From Pseudomonadota bacterium (GTDB lineage: Bacteria > Pseudomonadota > Gammaproteobacteria > Xanthomonadales > Xanthomonadaceae), in the NCBI GenBank assembly GCA_963205495.1, contig CAUJIN010000054.1:1-58173 (forward strand): a stretch of 58,173 nt of DNA. Reading direction: 5' to 3'. The translations under genes were made by a program, and so were the position numbers. Below the pieces are notes generated by a model. That model was not told the DNA's origin. It saw only the letters and a list, made by a program, of their open reading frames with translations, and did not search any database. Of this stretch, positions 1-11,013 are shown piece by piece (position 1 is the stretch's first letter; each line of letters begins with the position of its first letter).

Positions 1-369
1 CCGGCCGTTGTCGAAGAAGGCGCTGTAGCTGTCGATGCCTGGGTCCATACCTTTGCGGAAAATGGCTTCGATGCGGCGGGTGTCGAGTTCGCCGGAAAAC
101 TCCGCGCCACGGCTGCCCTGCACGCAGTGGTCGGGCCAGAGGGTCTGATCGAGGCCGTTGAGGTCGATGCGCTCGAAGGGCTGTCGGCCCGGGTGGCTGG
201 AGGCAAAACTGCCGTGTCCCGCCGGGTGCCAGTCCTGCGCCGCGACCACCAGATCGAAGGCCGGCTGGAGGCGATTGAGGATCGGCACGATGGCGTCGCT
301 GCCGGGCACCTCCAGCGCGCCGCCGGGCAGGAAGTCGTTTTGCACGTCGATGAGGACGAGGGTCTTCAT
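1..369 (-). CDS. pncA: Nicotinamidase PncA, 3' end cut by window edge
   Basis: Hydrolyses nicotinamide to nicotinate in the cytoplasmic NAD salvage route. The first 123 codons are present. They start MKTLVLIDVQNDF, the isochorismatase-fold opening with the catalytic Asp in DVQNDF, and continue through AAQDWHP and WPDHCVQGS, the metal-binding and nicotinamidase signature regions. The catalytic Cys and C-terminus lie beyond position 1. The start codon overlaps the pncB stop (ATGA, 366-369), so the two genes are translationally coupled and supply consecutive steps: PncA makes the nicotinate that PncB uses. Confidence 0.93.
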   Translation of the reverse strand, partial: MKTLVLIDVQNDFLPGGALEVPGSDAIVPILNRLQPAFDLVVAAQDWHPAGHGSFASSHPGRQPFERIDLNGLDQTLWPDHCVQGSRGAEFSGELDTRRIEAIFRKGMDPGIDSYSAFFDNGR

Positions 370-1787
370 GCGGGGTTCTCCGGATGCAGGCGCGCCCGGC
401 GCAGGTCCTCGCGCAGCCCGTGCAGGGCGTGGCTCAAACCCACCTTCCAGACGTGCGGGTTCTCGAAACGGCGGTATTCGGGCGGCAGCAGCGCGCGCCG
501 CGCGGAGGCGTGGGCGCGGATCTCCATCACGCTGCGCGGCGCGTGCAGTCGGCGACCTTCGTGCAGCACCGGCATGAGCAGCGGCTCGCTGGCCAGTTCC
601 GGAAGGCGCGTGGTCTTGTGCGGTTCGAAGGGGTGGATGAGCGCGCGCGGCGGTGACTCGCCTTCCAGCACCACGCCGTCTACGCCGTGGAAGCCGCCGT
701 CGGGCGCGAGGAAGCGGTGCACCTGCTTGGGGCCGGGCAGGGTGGTCTTGGCGAGGCTTTCCGACACCTTGATGCGCGGTTCGCCGTGCGCGGCGGCGAG
801 CTTGTAGACGCCGTCGAGCGCGGCGTCCGGCTGGCCGGTGGCCAGACTCGTGCCCACGCCGAAGATATCGATGGGCGCGCCCTGCTGGCGCAGACTGCGC
901 ACGACGTATTCGTCGAGCTGGTTGGAAGCGGCGATCTTCACTTCGTGCAGCCCGGCCTCGTCGAGCAGGACGCGGGCGCGGCGTGCGAAGAAGGCCAAAT
1001 CCCCGCTGTCGAGGCGAATCGCGCGAAGCCGCTGGCCGCGCGCGGCCATCTCGCGGCCCACGGTGATGGCGTTGGGCACGCCGCTTTCCAGCGTGCTGTA
1101 GGTGTCCACCAGGAGCACGGTGTTGTCCGGGCGCGCCTGCGCAAACGCGCGGAAGGCGGCCAGTTCGTCGCCGTGCCACTGGATGAAGGCGTGCGCCATC
1201 GTGCCCTCGGCGCGCAGGCCGTAGCGCTGCGCAGCGTACACGTTGCTGGTGGAATCGAAGCCGCCGATGACGGCCGCGCGCGCCGCCGGAACGCCGGCCG
1301 GCCCCTGCGCGCGGCGCAGGCCGAACTCGCTCAGGATCGCGTCCCCGGCCACTTCGCGGATGCGCGCGGCCTTGGTCGCGATGAGCGACTGGAAGTTGAG
1401 CGTGTTGAGCAGGAGCGTCTCGATCAGCTGCGCCTCCAGCACGTCGGCCTCCACCCGCAGGATCGGTTCGGCGGGAAACACCACCTCGCCCTCGCGCGCG
1501 GCCAGGAGGTTTCCGGTGAAGCGCAGCGTGCGCAGGTGTTCGAGGTAGTCGCGCTCGAAGCCGTGGCTTTCGAGGTATTCGATTTCCTCCTCGGTGAAAC
1601 GCCAGGATTCCAGCGTATCGAGCAGGTCCTCCAGACCGGCGAAAACCACGTAGCCGCCCTCGAACGGAATCCTGCGGAAGAAGTAGTCGAACACCGCGCG
1701 GCGGCGGTGCTGCCCGTCGCGGAACAGCGACTGGCCCATGGCGATCTGGTAGAGGTCGGTGTAGGTGCCGGTGGTATCGATGCGCAT
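366..1787 (-). CDS. pncB: Nicotinate phosphoribosyltransferase
   Basis: Converts nicotinate and PRPP, with ATP hydrolysis, to nicotinate mononucleotide for NAD synthesis. The 473-residue product begins MRIDTTGTYTDLYQIAMGQS, the usual N-terminus of the family (substrate-binding TDLYQ). It continues with GGFDSTSN and GTMAHAFIQ and the phosphate-binding region IRLDSGDLA. An open frame runs further upstream but has no family-like sequence, so the ATG at 1787 was chosen. It is the first gene of a pncB-pncA operon and diverges from the TonB receptor gene. Confidence 0.95.
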   Translation of the reverse strand: MRIDTTGTYTDLYQIAMGQSLFRDGQHRRRAVFDYFFRRIPFEGGYVVFAGLEDLLDTLESWRFTEEEIEYLESHGFERDYLEHLRTLRFTGNLLAAREGEVVFPAEPILRVEADVLEAQLIETLLLNTLNFQSLIATKAARIREVAGDAILSEFGLRRAQGPAGVPAARAAVIGGFDSTSNVYAAQRYGLRAEGTMAHAFIQWHGDELAAFRAFAQARPDNTVLLVDTYSTLESGVPNAITVGREMAARGQRLRAIRLDSGDLAFFARRARVLLDEAGLHEVKIAASNQLDEYVVRSLRQQGAPIDIFGVGTSLATGQPDAALDGVYKLAAAHGEPRIKVSESLAKTTLPGPKQVHRFLAPDGGFHGVDGVVLEGESPPRALIHPFEPHKTTRLPELASEPLLMPVLHEGRRLHAPRSVMEIRAHASARRALLPPEYRRFENPHVWKVGLSHALHGLREDLRRARLHPENPA

Positions 1788-2027
1788 GTCTGCGGCCCGG
1801 AATGCAGTCGCGCCATTGTGCCGCAGCGGCTGCGGCTGGGAGCTTGCGGCCGGATGCCCCGTGCCGGTGCGCCCCGGCGGATTGGCTTCACCAGGTAGGT
1901 TTTTCCGCTCGATCGTGTCCCGCTCCCCCATGCGAATGACCAAGCGGTTTGCGGACCGTCCTGAGCTCGGCGGCGCGGCATTGCGCGTCTTTGCTGGCAA
2001 GAGGGGGGGATGGCTTGCGGATTGTGC

Positions 2028-2056
2028 TTGGTAACGCGAATCACTTTTATTACAAT
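2028..2056 (+). promoter_or_regulatory. Candidate sigma-70 promoter for the TonB receptor gene
   Basis: The hexamers TTGGTA (2028-2033) and TACAAT (2051-2056) are separated by 17 bp in an otherwise very GC-rich 449-bp gap between pncB and the receptor gene. A start near 2063 would leave a 5' leader of about 170 nt. I looked in the gap for a Fur box, a Zur box and a cobalamin riboswitch and found no convincing match. A small hairpin, CCGAGG/CCTCGG, lies near 2160-2180. Confidence 0.5.
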
Positions 2057-2236
2057 GAGCCGCCCTGCGGCAGCCCGCGTCGCCATCAGCCGCATGCGCT
2101 GTCGAAAGCGGGTGGTTCGACGCTCCCTCTGTCGCCGCCGCTGCCGCAGGTCCCTTCCACCCGAGGCGCCAAGCCCTCGGATTCCACGTCAATCCGAAGC
2201 CTGCGGCCCGCGCCGCGCAGATCCGCGAGAACCCTG

Positions 2237-4411
2237 ATGAAATCATCGACTCCCACCCTGGCGGCGCTGGTCCTGCTGGCGCTGGCCTCTTCCCCGTGCA
2301 GCGCGCAGCCCGGCGACCTCCATGAAACGCCCGACGGCGAATCGCGCGACCCGGCGACCCGGCTCGATACCCTCACCGTGATGGGTACGCGCACCCAGGT
2401 GTCGGTGAAGAACAACCCGGTGTCGGTGTCGATCGTGGGGCGGCAGGAGATGGAGCGCCAGTCCGCCGACAGCATCGCCGAGCTGCTGCGCGACCTGCCG
2501 GGCGTTGCGATCGTGGACGCGACGATGCCGGGCATGAAGCGCATCCGCATGCGCGGCGAATCCTCGCGCCGGGTCACGGTGCTGCTGGACGGGCAGGAAA
2601 TCACCGACCACAGCACTTACGGCACGCCGATTCCGATCGATCCCTCGAACGTGGAGCGCATCGAGGTGCTGCGCGGCTCGGCCTCGGTGCTGTATGGCGG
2701 CAAGGCGATCGGCGGGGTGATCAACATCATCACGCGGCGCGGCGCGCCGGTGCCGTTCGAGCTGGAAGCCGGCGGCAGCCTCTATTCGGGTTCCGACGGC
2801 TGGCAGGGCTGGCTGGCGCCCTCGGGGACGGTGGGCGACCTCGATTACCGGGTGACGGTCAGCATGGACCGCCACCACGACCGCGAGGTGCCCAAGGGGC
2901 GCTACAGCGACACCGGCAAGCTCGACAATTCCTCCTTCCACAACGGCGACGTGGCCCTGCACCTGGGCCGGACCTTCGGCGAGCGGGGCAACCACTACCT
3001 CGCGCTCAAGGCCAACAAGCACTGGCTCGACACCGAGGCCTGGACCGATCCCACTTCCTACGAATATCCGGTCACCAGCTTCGGCATCGAGATGCCGAGG
3101 CGCGACATGAACAAGGTCGGGCTGCAATACGAGGCCGTCGATCTGGGGCCGGTGCTGCGCAAGCTCCACGTGGACGCCTACCACCAGAACGTCGCGCGGC
3201 TGTTCGGCAACCGCGTGACCATGCAGCCGACGCCGATGGTGAACGTGGGCATCACCTCCACTTCGGACGACGACAACCTCAATTACGGCGGCACCGCGCA
3301 GTTCGACCTGCAGATTTCTCCTTCGCATTACGCCATCGCGGGGTTCCACTACCTGATGGACGATCTCGACACCGACAAAACCACTGCCACGCGCACCGCG
3401 ATCGGGCCGCGCCCGCCGACGACGCTCCTGGAGCGACGCCGCGACCGCGCTTCGCTCAGGACCGTTTCGGCCTTCGCGCAGGACGAATGGTCGCTCACCC
3501 CGACCGTCAAGCTCACCGGTGGCGCGCGCTGGTACCACGTCACCAGCGCGCTGGACGAGAGCAGCGAGGAAATCCGCCCCGACCAGCGTGCGCGCACCAC
3601 CGCGGACTGGGTGACCTCGCTCGGGGCGACCTGGTCGGTGGCGGGCGATGCCACGCTGCGCGCGCTGTATTCGGAGGGCTACATCATGCCGACCCTGCTG
3701 CAGCTTTTCTCCGACAACGCGGCCGGGCGCGGCGCGCTGACCTACGCCAATCCCGACCTTGCGCCGGAGACCTCGCGCAATTTCGAGCTGGGCCTGCGCT
3801 ACCAGGATGCAGGCATGATGTTCGATGCGGCGCTTTACCTCACCCGCGCCCGCGACTTCATCACCAGCGCTTCGTGCGGCGACCGCGACCGCGGCCGCTG
3901 TCCGAGCACGGCGGTGCCCGGGAGCTATCTGTACGTCAATGCCGACCGGGCCACGTCCTACGGGCTGGAGCTGCAGGCCGAATACCTGCTGCCGGAAACG
4001 GCGTTCACCGTGTACGGTTCCAGCGCCCTGGCGCGGCGGCGACTGGAACTTCCGGTCACCCGGCAGGAAATCCGGGACAGCAGTCTGCCGCATCTGAGCG
4101 CCAGGCTGGGGCTGCGCTATGACGAGATTTTCACCCGCCACGACCTCTGGGCCGACCTGTTCGTGCGCACCGCCACCGATTCCCGCCAGATCCTCGTGGC
4201 GGACGGTGCCCACACCCTCGTCCAGAACGGGCAGGCATTTCCAGGCTGGGCCACGCTGAACCTTTCCGGCGGCGTCGCGCTGGGCCAGACGCGGCGGCAG
4301 AAGATCGCCCTTCACCTGGAGAACCTTCTGGACAAGGGCTATCGGACCTCGGTCGACGAGCTTCCGGCGCAGGGGCGCAACGCGGTGCTGAGCTTCCAGA
4401 TGGCGTTCTGA
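2237..4411 (+). CDS. TonB-dependent outer membrane receptor, substrate unknown
   Basis: A 724-residue outer membrane ligand-gated channel powered by TonB-ExbBD. It has a signal peptide (residues 1-23, cleavage near CSA-QP) and a TonB box, DTLTVMGTR. The plug domain shows SVSIVGRQEM, LRDLPGV, VLLDGQEI, IEVLRGSASVLYG and GGVINIITRRG. The 22-stranded barrel ends in Phe (QMAF), as expected for BAM targeting. The plug resembles the siderophore, haem and colicin-type receptors, but no ligand can be named. There is no adjacent transporter, periplasmic binding protein or FecIR-type regulator. The start was chosen because the signal peptide begins there; the open frame extends upstream through the promoter region. 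Confidence 0.9.
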   Translation: MKSSTPTLAALVLLALASSPCSAQPGDLHETPDGESRDPATRLDTLTVMGTRTQVSVKNNPVSVSIVGRQEMERQSADSIAELLRDLPGVAIVDATMPGMKRIRMRGESSRRVTVLLDGQEITDHSTYGTPIPIDPSNVERIEVLRGSASVLYGGKAIGGVINIITRRGAPVPFELEAGGSLYSGSDGWQGWLAPSGTVGDLDYRVTVSMDRHHDREVPKGRYSDTGKLDNSSFHNGDVALHLGRTFGERGNHYLALKANKHWLDTEAWTDPTSYEYPVTSFGIEMPRRDMNKVGLQYEAVDLGPVLRKLHVDAYHQNVARLFGNRVTMQPTPMVNVGITSTSDDDNLNYGGTAQFDLQISPSHYAIAGFHYLMDDLDTDKTTATRTAIGPRPPTTLLERRRDRASLRTVSAFAQDEWSLTPTVKLTGGARWYHVTSALDESSEEIRPDQRARTTADWVTSLGATWSVAGDATLRALYSEGYIMPTLLQLFSDNAAGRGALTYANPDLAPETSRNFELGLRYQDAGMMFDAALYLTRARDFITSASCGDRDRGRCPSTAVPGSYLYVNADRATSYGLELQAEYLLPETAFTVYGSSALARRRLELPVTRQEIRDSSLPHLSARLGLRYDEIFTRHDLWADLFVRTATDSRQILVADGAHTLVQNGQAFPGWATLNLSGGVALGQTRRQKIALHLENLLDKGYRTSVDELPAQGRNAVLSFQMAF

Positions 4412-4439
4412 TCGCCTCCTGCGGCAGCTTCCGCCATTG

Positions 4440-4470
4440 GCCCGCGCGCCGTCATCGGGCCGGCGCGGGC
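4440..4470. terminator. Hairpin between convergent TonB receptor gene and miaB
   Basis: An 8-bp stem, GCCCGCGC/GCGCGGGC, sits in the 93-bp gap where the two genes converge. It has no T tract, so it is at best a weak or bidirectional terminator. Confidence 0.3.
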
Positions 4471-4504
4471 ATCCCGGGCAGGAAGGGCGTAGCGTCGGGC
4501 CGAC

Positions 4505-5842
4505 TCAGCCGGCGATGCGCCCGCGCAGGGTGTTGGTGCGCGTATCGGTGATGACGATGTCGACGAACTGGCCGATCAGCCGGGCGTGCTGCTCGCGCGC
4601 CGCGGGAAGGTTCACGTAGCGCATGTTTTCCGTGCGGCCGGTGAGCTCGACGGGATTCTTGCGGCTCGGGCCTTCCACAAGCACCTTCTGCGTGCTGCCG
4701 ACCATGCTCGCGGAGATGCGACGGGCATTGGCGTCGATCGCCGCCTGCAGGCGCGCAAGGCGATCTTTCTTCACCTCGGCGGGCGTGTCGTCGGGCAGGT
4801 TCGAGGCCGGGGTGCCGGGACGCTGGGAGTAGATGAAGCTGAAGCTGGCATCGAAGCCGATGTCTTCGACCAGCTTCATGGTCTTCTCGAAATCGGCGTC
4901 GGTTTCGCCTGGGAAGCCGACGATGAAATCGGTGGCGATGGAGATGTCCGGGCGCACTTCGCGCAGCTTGCGGATGCGCTGCCTGTATTCGATCGCGGTG
5001 TAGCCTCGCTTCATCGCCGACAGCACTCGGTCGGAGCCGGCCTGCACCGGCAGGTGCAGGTAGTTGGCCAGCTGCGGCACGTCGCGGTAGGCCTCGATCA
5101 GCGAGTCGGAGAACTCGTTGGGGTGCGAGGTGGTGAACCGGATCCGCCCGATGCCCTCGACTTGGGCGATGGCGCGGATCAGGAAACCCAGATCGGCGAT
5201 GGTGCCGTCGTGCATCGGGCCGCGATACGCGTTGACGTTCTGGCCGAGAAGGTTCACCTCGCGCACGCCCTGCGCCGCGAGCTGGGCCACTTCCACGATC
5301 ACGTCGTCGAACGGACGGCTGATCTCCTCGCCGCGGGTGTAGGGCACCACGCAGTAGCTGCAGTACTTGGAGCAGCCTTCCATGATCGAAACGAAGGCGG
5401 TGGGGCCTTCCGCGCGCGGCTCGGGCAGGCGGTCGAACTTCTCGATCTCGGGAAAGCTGATGTCCACCTGCGGGCGGCCGGTCTCGCGCCGCGCCTGGAT
5501 CATCTGCGGCAGACGGTGCAGGGTCTGCGGGCCGAACACCAGGTCCACGTGCGGGGCGCGCTTGAGGATGGCTTCGCCTTCCTGCGAGGCGACGCAGCCG
5601 GCCACGCCGATGATCACGCTGCCGTTTTCGGCCTTGATCTCCTTCCAGCGCCCGAGCTGGCTGAACACCTTTTCCTGCGCCTTTTCGCGGATCGCGCAGG
5701 TGTTGACCAGGATCACGTCGGCCTCGGCCTCGACCTCGGTGGGCGACAGGCCGTACTCTGCACGCAGCACGTCGGCCATCTTGGCCGAGTCGTACTCGTT
5801 CATCTGGCACCCGTAGGTCTTGATGTAGAACTTGCCGGACAT
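4505..5842 (-). CDS. miaB: tRNA-2-methylthio-N6-dimethylallyladenosine synthase
   Basis: A radical SAM methylthiotransferase that converts i6A37 to ms2i6A37 in tRNAs reading UNN codons. The 445-residue product starts [19 protein letters not shown]. Its N-terminal UPF0004 domain has the three Cys of the auxiliary cluster (YGCQMN, NTCAIRE, GCVAS). The radical SAM motif is [10 protein letters not shown], followed by PYTRGEE, and a TRAM domain ends in LRGRIAG. The ATG at 5842 matches the family start; an upstream ATG at 5890 adds only low-complexity residues. It is a lone minus-strand gene, convergent with the TonB receptor gene and divergent from the lytic transglycosylase gene. Confidence 0.96.
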   Translation of the reverse strand: MSGKFYIKTYGCQMNEYDSAKMADVLRAEYGLSPTEVEAEADVILVNTCAIREKAQEKVFSQLGRWKEIKAENGSVIIGVAGCVASQEGEAILKRAPHVDLVFGPQTLHRLPQMIQARRETGRPQVDISFPEIEKFDRLPEPRAEGPTAFVSIMEGCSKYCSYCVVPYTRGEEISRPFDDVIVEVAQLAAQGVREVNLLGQNVNAYRGPMHDGTIADLGFLIRAIAQVEGIGRIRFTTSHPNEFSDSLIEAYRDVPQLANYLHLPVQAGSDRVLSAMKRGYTAIEYRQRIRKLREVRPDISIATDFIVGFPGETDADFEKTMKLVEDIGFDASFSFIYSQRPGTPASNLPDDTPAEVKKDRLARLQAAIDANARRISASMVGSTQKVLVEGPSRKNPVELTGRTENMRYVNLPAAREQHARLIGQFVDIVITDTRTNTLRGRIAG

Positions 5843-5965
5843 GGTCTTCGGGCGGCGCGGGCCGCTTGGGAAAGTGGTGGAACCGCGCATTGTACGCCGG
5901 CCTGCGGCCTGGCTGCGCGGGCGCCTGCACTTGGATTTTCCGCGCCGATGGTCAAGACTTGCTCC

Positions 5966-6916
5966 ATGAAAGACACCTTCCTCCCGCAACGGCTGCCGTG
6001 GCTTGTCGCAATCGTGTGTGCGATCGGCGCGCTGGGTGCGTCCGACGTCGGCGCGGGATCGCTGTATCGCTGCAAGGACAAGAACGGTGTCACGGCCTAT
6101 ACCGGCAGTACCGCCGGCTATCGCGGCTGCAGCCTGGTCGGGCATTTCCCGTCGGAAAAGCGCGCCGCGCCCGCGGTGCCGAAGAATCCGCCCGCGCCCG
6201 CGAATCCCCGGACGGTGGAGTTCCGCACCGCGGCGGGCGATTCCGAGCCCAAGCCGGTGCCTACCGGGGATGCCAAGCCCAAGGTCACGCGCGGGGCGGT
6301 CTACAGCTTCACCCGCAACGGCGTCACCCACTACACCAACCGCCCACCGGCCGGCAGCGGTGCCAAAGTCCTGTTCAGCTACATCGAAACCTGCTTCGCC
6401 TGCAGCCTGACGCCCGGAGTCGACTTCAACAACGTGGGCCTGAACCTGACCGCCTATGCCAGCGAGATATCCGCGGCAGCGGCGCAGTACGGCGTCGAGG
6501 AGGCGCTGGTACGCGCCGTCATCCACGCCGAATCCGCGTTCAATCCCAACGCCGTCTCGCGCGCCGGCGCGCAGGGACTGATGCAGCTCATGCCGGCCAC
6601 CGCCACGCGTTTCGGAGTGAGCGAGCCCTTCACGCCGGCGCAGAACATCGACGGCGGGGTGCAGTACCTCGCCTGGCTCAGCCAGCGATTCAACGGGGAT
6701 CTGAAGCGCATCGCCGCAGGCTACAACGCCGGCGAGGGCGCGGTGGACCGCTACGACGGCGTGCCTCCCTACCAGGAGACGATCGTCTACGTCGATCGCG
6801 TCGGCATCCTGCTGGATCGCTACCGCAAGGATCTGGCTGCATCGGCCAGCGCGCAGTCTGCCGCATCTTCCGCGACGGCCGTGCCTGCGGCAACCGCCGT
6901 CGCGGCGGGCGGCTGA
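5966..6916 (+). CDS. Secreted lytic transglycosylase (SLT domain) with DUF4124-like N-terminus
   Basis: Predicted periplasmic murein lytic transglycosylase of 316 residues. A signal peptide ends near DVGAG. A DUF4124-like module follows ([16 protein letters not shown]), and a similar short segment, [14 protein letters not shown], appears again near residue 112, which suggests a duplication. The C-terminal half is the SLT domain: [24 protein letters not shown], with catalytic Glu189, then [15 protein letters not shown]. The Ala/Ser-rich tail is probably disordered. An alternative ATG at 5948 adds six residues. It converges on the DegS-type protease gene with only 4 bp between the stop codons. 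Confidence 0.9.
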   Translation: MKDTFLPQRLPWLVAIVCAIGALGASDVGAGSLYRCKDKNGVTAYTGSTAGYRGCSLVGHFPSEKRAAPAVPKNPPAPANPRTVEFRTAAGDSEPKPVPTGDAKPKVTRGAVYSFTRNGVTHYTNRPPAGSGAKVLFSYIETCFACSLTPGVDFNNVGLNLTAYASEISAAAAQYGVEEALVRAVIHAESAFNPNAVSRAGAQGLMQLMPATATRFGVSEPFTPAQNIDGGVQYLAWLSQRFNGDLKRIAAGYNAGEGAVDRYDGVPPYQETIVYVDRVGILLDRYRKDLAASASAQSAASSATAVPAATAVAAGG

Positions 6917-6920
6917 TCCG

Positions 6921-8114
<1,194 letters not shown>

Positions 8115-8392
8115 TGTCCGGACGTTGTTTGGGCGCCTGATGGATTGTCGCACGCCGTGCGGGCACTCCGTGTCGTCCGCCGGATATCACGTTGTTCCCG
8201 GCAACTGGCTGATCCAGCGGGATTTCACCGCACTGGCAGTCGTAGTTCGCGGGCCGCGGCCGGGTTGGCCCAGATTCACAATCCAAGCGCCTTCCGCTAG
8301 ACTGCGCGGGTTTGCGGCGGCCGCCCGCTGATTCAGCCAGCCAGGCCGTCCGTCGCTGCGTGTCCTCATTCAGCATGACAGTGGAGAGCCGA

Positions 8393-8992
8393 ATGGCTGA
8401 CCAAGGCGTCAACTCCGGCCGTCGTCGCTTCCTCACCGCCACCACGGCGGTGGTCGGAGGCGCTGGCGCCGCAATGGCCGCGATACCGTTCCTCAAGACC
8501 CTCAAGCCCAGCGCACGGGCGGAGGTGGCCGGTGCGCCGGTGACCGAGGATGTGAGCAAGCTCGAACCTGGCCAGCGACTCATGGTGCAATGGCGCGGCC
8601 AGCCGGTCTGGATCATCCGGCGCACGCCGGAGATGCTCGCCACGCTCGCCACCCAGGATGGCCGCCTGCGAGATCCCAAATCCGACAACGTCGAGCAGCA
8701 GCCAGACTACGCGCGCAACGAGTACCGCTCGATCAAGCCCGAACTGCTGGTTCTGGTCGGAACCTGCACGCATCTGGGCTGTTCGCCGATGTTCCGGCCC
8801 GAGATGGTGGCCGAACCTTTTGATTCGGAATGGAAAGGCGGTTTCTACTGCCCCTGCCACAACTCCCGGTTCGATCTGGCCGGGCGCGTTTATCAGGGGG
8901 TGCCGGCGCCGACCAACCTGGTCGTCCCGCCCTACCGGTTCCTCGACGAGAACCGCATCGAGATCGGCGTGAATCCCGAAGGAGCCGCGTGA
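8393..8992 (+). CDS. petA: Ubiquinol-cytochrome c reductase, Rieske iron-sulfur subunit
   Basis: The [2Fe-2S] subunit of the bc1 complex, which takes electrons from ubiquinol to cytochrome c1 on the periplasmic side. The 199-residue product has a Tat-type N-terminus (GRRRFLT followed by a hydrophobic segment that stays as anchor). The cluster ligand motifs are CTHLGC and CPCHNSRFD. The chosen ATG at 8393 lies just before the twin-arginine region; ATG 8375 would add six residues. The stop shares a base with the petB start (TGATG). Confidence 0.96.
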   Translation: MADQGVNSGRRRFLTATTAVVGGAGAAMAAIPFLKTLKPSARAEVAGAPVTEDVSKLEPGQRLMVQWRGQPVWIIRRTPEMLATLATQDGRLRDPKSDNVEQQPDYARNEYRSIKPELLVLVGTCTHLGCSPMFRPEMVAEPFDSEWKGGFYCPCHNSRFDLAGRVYQGVPAPTNLVVPPYRFLDENRIEIGVNPEGAA

Positions 8993-10236
8993 TGAGCAAC
9001 TTCATCGAGAAGACCGCCTGCACCGTGATCGACTGGTTCAACGCGCGCACCCCGGGCCTCCTGCCCGCGTACCGCAAGCACATGAGCGAGTACTACGCGC
9101 CGAAGAACTTCAACTTCTGGTACTTCTTCGGCTCGCTCGCGATGCTGGTGCTGGTCAACCAGATCGTCACCGGCATCTGGCTGACGATGAACTACAAGCC
9201 CAGCGCCGCCGAAGCCTTCGCCAGCGTCGAATACATCATGCGCGACGTGGAGTGGGGCTGGCTGATCCGCTACATGCACTCCACCGGTGCCTCGATGTTC
9301 TTCATCGTGGTCTACCTGCACATGTTCCGCGGCCTCATCTACGGCAGCTACCAGAAGCCGCGCGAGCTGGTGTGGCTGCTGGGCATGTTCATCTTCCTGG
9401 CGCTGATGGCCGAGGCTTTCTTCGGTTATGTGCTGCCCTGGGGCCAGATGAGCTACTGGGGCGCGCAGGTGATTATCAACCTGTTCGGTGCGGTGCCGGT
9501 CATCGGTCCCGAGCTGACCGAGTGGATCCGCGGTGACTACCTCATCTCCGACGCCACCCTCAACCGCTTCTTCGCGCTGCACGTGATCGCCCTGCCGCTG
9601 GTGATCCTGCTGCTGGTGGTCCTGCACCTGGGCGCATTGCACGAGGTCGGATCCAACAACCCCGAAGGCATCGACATCAAGAAGGTGAAGAACGACAAGG
9701 GCATCCCCCTGGACGGCATTCCGTTCCATCCGTACTACACGGTGAAGGACATCTTCGGCGTCGGCTTCTTCCTCATCCTCTGCGCCTTCATCCTGTTCTT
9801 CGAGCCCACCGTCGGCGGCCTGTTCCTGGAGCACGACAACTTCAACGAAGCCAACCCGCTGGTTACGCCCGAGCACATCAAGCCGGTGTGGTACTTCACG
9901 CCCTTCTACGCGATGCTGCGCGCCATCCCGGACAAACTCCTCGGCGTGGCGACGATGGGTGGTGCTGTCATCATCCTGTTCTTCCTGCCCTGGCTGGACC
10001 GCAGTCCGGTGCGCTCGATCCGCTACCGCGGCCTGCTGACCAAGGTTCTCATTGCGGTCTTCGTGGTTTCGTTCGTGGTCCTGGGCTGGCTCGGCATGCA
10101 GTCGGGCAGCACCCTGCAGTCGTGGGTGGCACGCGCGCTTACCTTCTACTACTTCGCCTTCTTCATCACCATGCCGATCTGGACGCGCATCGACGCGACC
10201 AAGCCGGTTCCGCAGCGGGTGCCCGAGCATGACTAA
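8992..10236 (+). CDS. petB: Ubiquinol-cytochrome c reductase, cytochrome b subunit
   Basis: The dihaem membrane core of the bc1 complex, holding the quinol oxidation and reduction sites. The 414-residue product has eight predicted helices. The haem-ligand helices contain RYMHSTGAS and YLHMFRG and later RFFALHVIALP and LHLGALH. The Qo-site PEW-type motif appears as KPVWYF with TPFYAMLR. The start is fixed by the TGATG overlap with petA, and the 3' end overlaps petC by 8 bp. Confidence 0.97.
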   Translation: MSNFIEKTACTVIDWFNARTPGLLPAYRKHMSEYYAPKNFNFWYFFGSLAMLVLVNQIVTGIWLTMNYKPSAAEAFASVEYIMRDVEWGWLIRYMHSTGASMFFIVVYLHMFRGLIYGSYQKPRELVWLLGMFIFLALMAEAFFGYVLPWGQMSYWGAQVIINLFGAVPVIGPELTEWIRGDYLISDATLNRFFALHVIALPLVILLLVVLHLGALHEVGSNNPEGIDIKKVKNDKGIPLDGIPFHPYYTVKDIFGVGFFLILCAFILFFEPTVGGLFLEHDNFNEANPLVTPEHIKPVWYFTPFYAMLRAIPDKLLGVATMGGAVIILFFLPWLDRSPVRSIRYRGLLTKVLIAVFVVSFVVLGWLGMQSGSTLQSWVARALTFYYFAFFITMPIWTRIDATKPVPQRVPEHD

Positions 10237-10948
10237 GCGACTGATGGCTTTTGTGCTGGCGTGCGCGCCGGCGTTGGCGCTCGGCTCCACCGGACCGACC
10301 TTGGAACACAGCCAGATCAACGTGAACGACGTTGCGTCCATGCAGCGCGGCGCGAGCGTGTTCATGAACTACTGCGCGGGTTGCCACTCGCTCGGTTTCC
10401 AGCGCTATTCGCGCATGGCCAGGGATCTTGGCCTGACCGAGGAAGAAGTTGCACAGAACCTGATGTTCACCGACGCCAAGTTCGGCGAACCGATCAAGGC
10501 CGCGATGAGCGCGGAAGAAGGCACCAAGTGGTTCGGCAAGGCACCGCCCGACCTCTCCCTGGTGGCGCGCAACAAGCTGGGCGGTCCGGACTGGACCTAC
10601 ACCTTCCTCAAGTCGTTCTATGCCGACGACAGCCGTCCTTCGGGCTGGAACAACACCGTGCTGGCGGGTGCGAGCATGCCGCACGTGCTGTGGGAGCTGC
10701 AGGGTGTCCAGCGTCCGGTCCTCAACGCCGAAGGGCAGGTCGAGCGGCTCGAGCTGGCCTCGCCCGGCAGCCTGAGCCCGGAGGACTACGACAAGACGGT
10801 GCGCGATCTGACGAACTTCCTGAACTACGTCGGCGAGCCCTCGGCGTCGCAGCGGCGCTCGGTTGGCGTGGGCGTGCTGGCGTTCCTTGCGGTGTTCACG
10901 TTCCTTGCGTGGCTCTTGAAGAAGGAATACTGGAAGGACGTACACTGA
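10229..10948 (+). CDS. petC: Ubiquinol-cytochrome c reductase, cytochrome c1 subunit
   Basis: Passes electrons from the Rieske centre to soluble cytochrome c. The 239-residue product has a signal peptide, one haem motif CAGCH with downstream SLGFQRYSRMA, a Met-ligand region GASMPHVLW, and a C-terminal anchor (about residues 210-228) ending in the positive-inside KKEYW. The start overlaps petB by 8 bp, which indicates translational coupling in petABC. Confidence 0.96.
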   Translation: MTKRLMAFVLACAPALALGSTGPTLEHSQINVNDVASMQRGASVFMNYCAGCHSLGFQRYSRMARDLGLTEEEVAQNLMFTDAKFGEPIKAAMSAEEGTKWFGKAPPDLSLVARNKLGGPDWTYTFLKSFYADDSRPSGWNNTVLAGASMPHVLWELQGVQRPVLNAEGQVERLELASPGSLSPEDYDKTVRDLTNFLNYVGEPSASQRRSVGVGVLAFLAVFTFLAWLLKKEYWKDVH

Positions 10949-10955
10949 GATTCTT

Positions 10956-10983
10956 GCCCGCTCCGCCGCACTGCGGGGCGGGC
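10956..10983 (+). terminator. GC-rich hairpin after petC
   Basis: Inverted repeat GCCCGC-T-CCGC / GCGG-G-GCGGGC with a 6-nt loop, followed by TCTGGTTTGT. It has only a weak T tract. It probably reduces rather than blocks read-through from petABC into sspA, whose start is 31 bp further on. Confidence 0.45.
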
Positions 10984-11013
10984 TCTGGTTTGTCGGAAAA
11001 CGGGAGGTAGGCG

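Noticed and set aside
2063..2236. Cobalamin or other riboswitch in the TonB receptor leader
   Set aside because: No B12-box-like GCCACTG core or other riboswitch signature found by eye.
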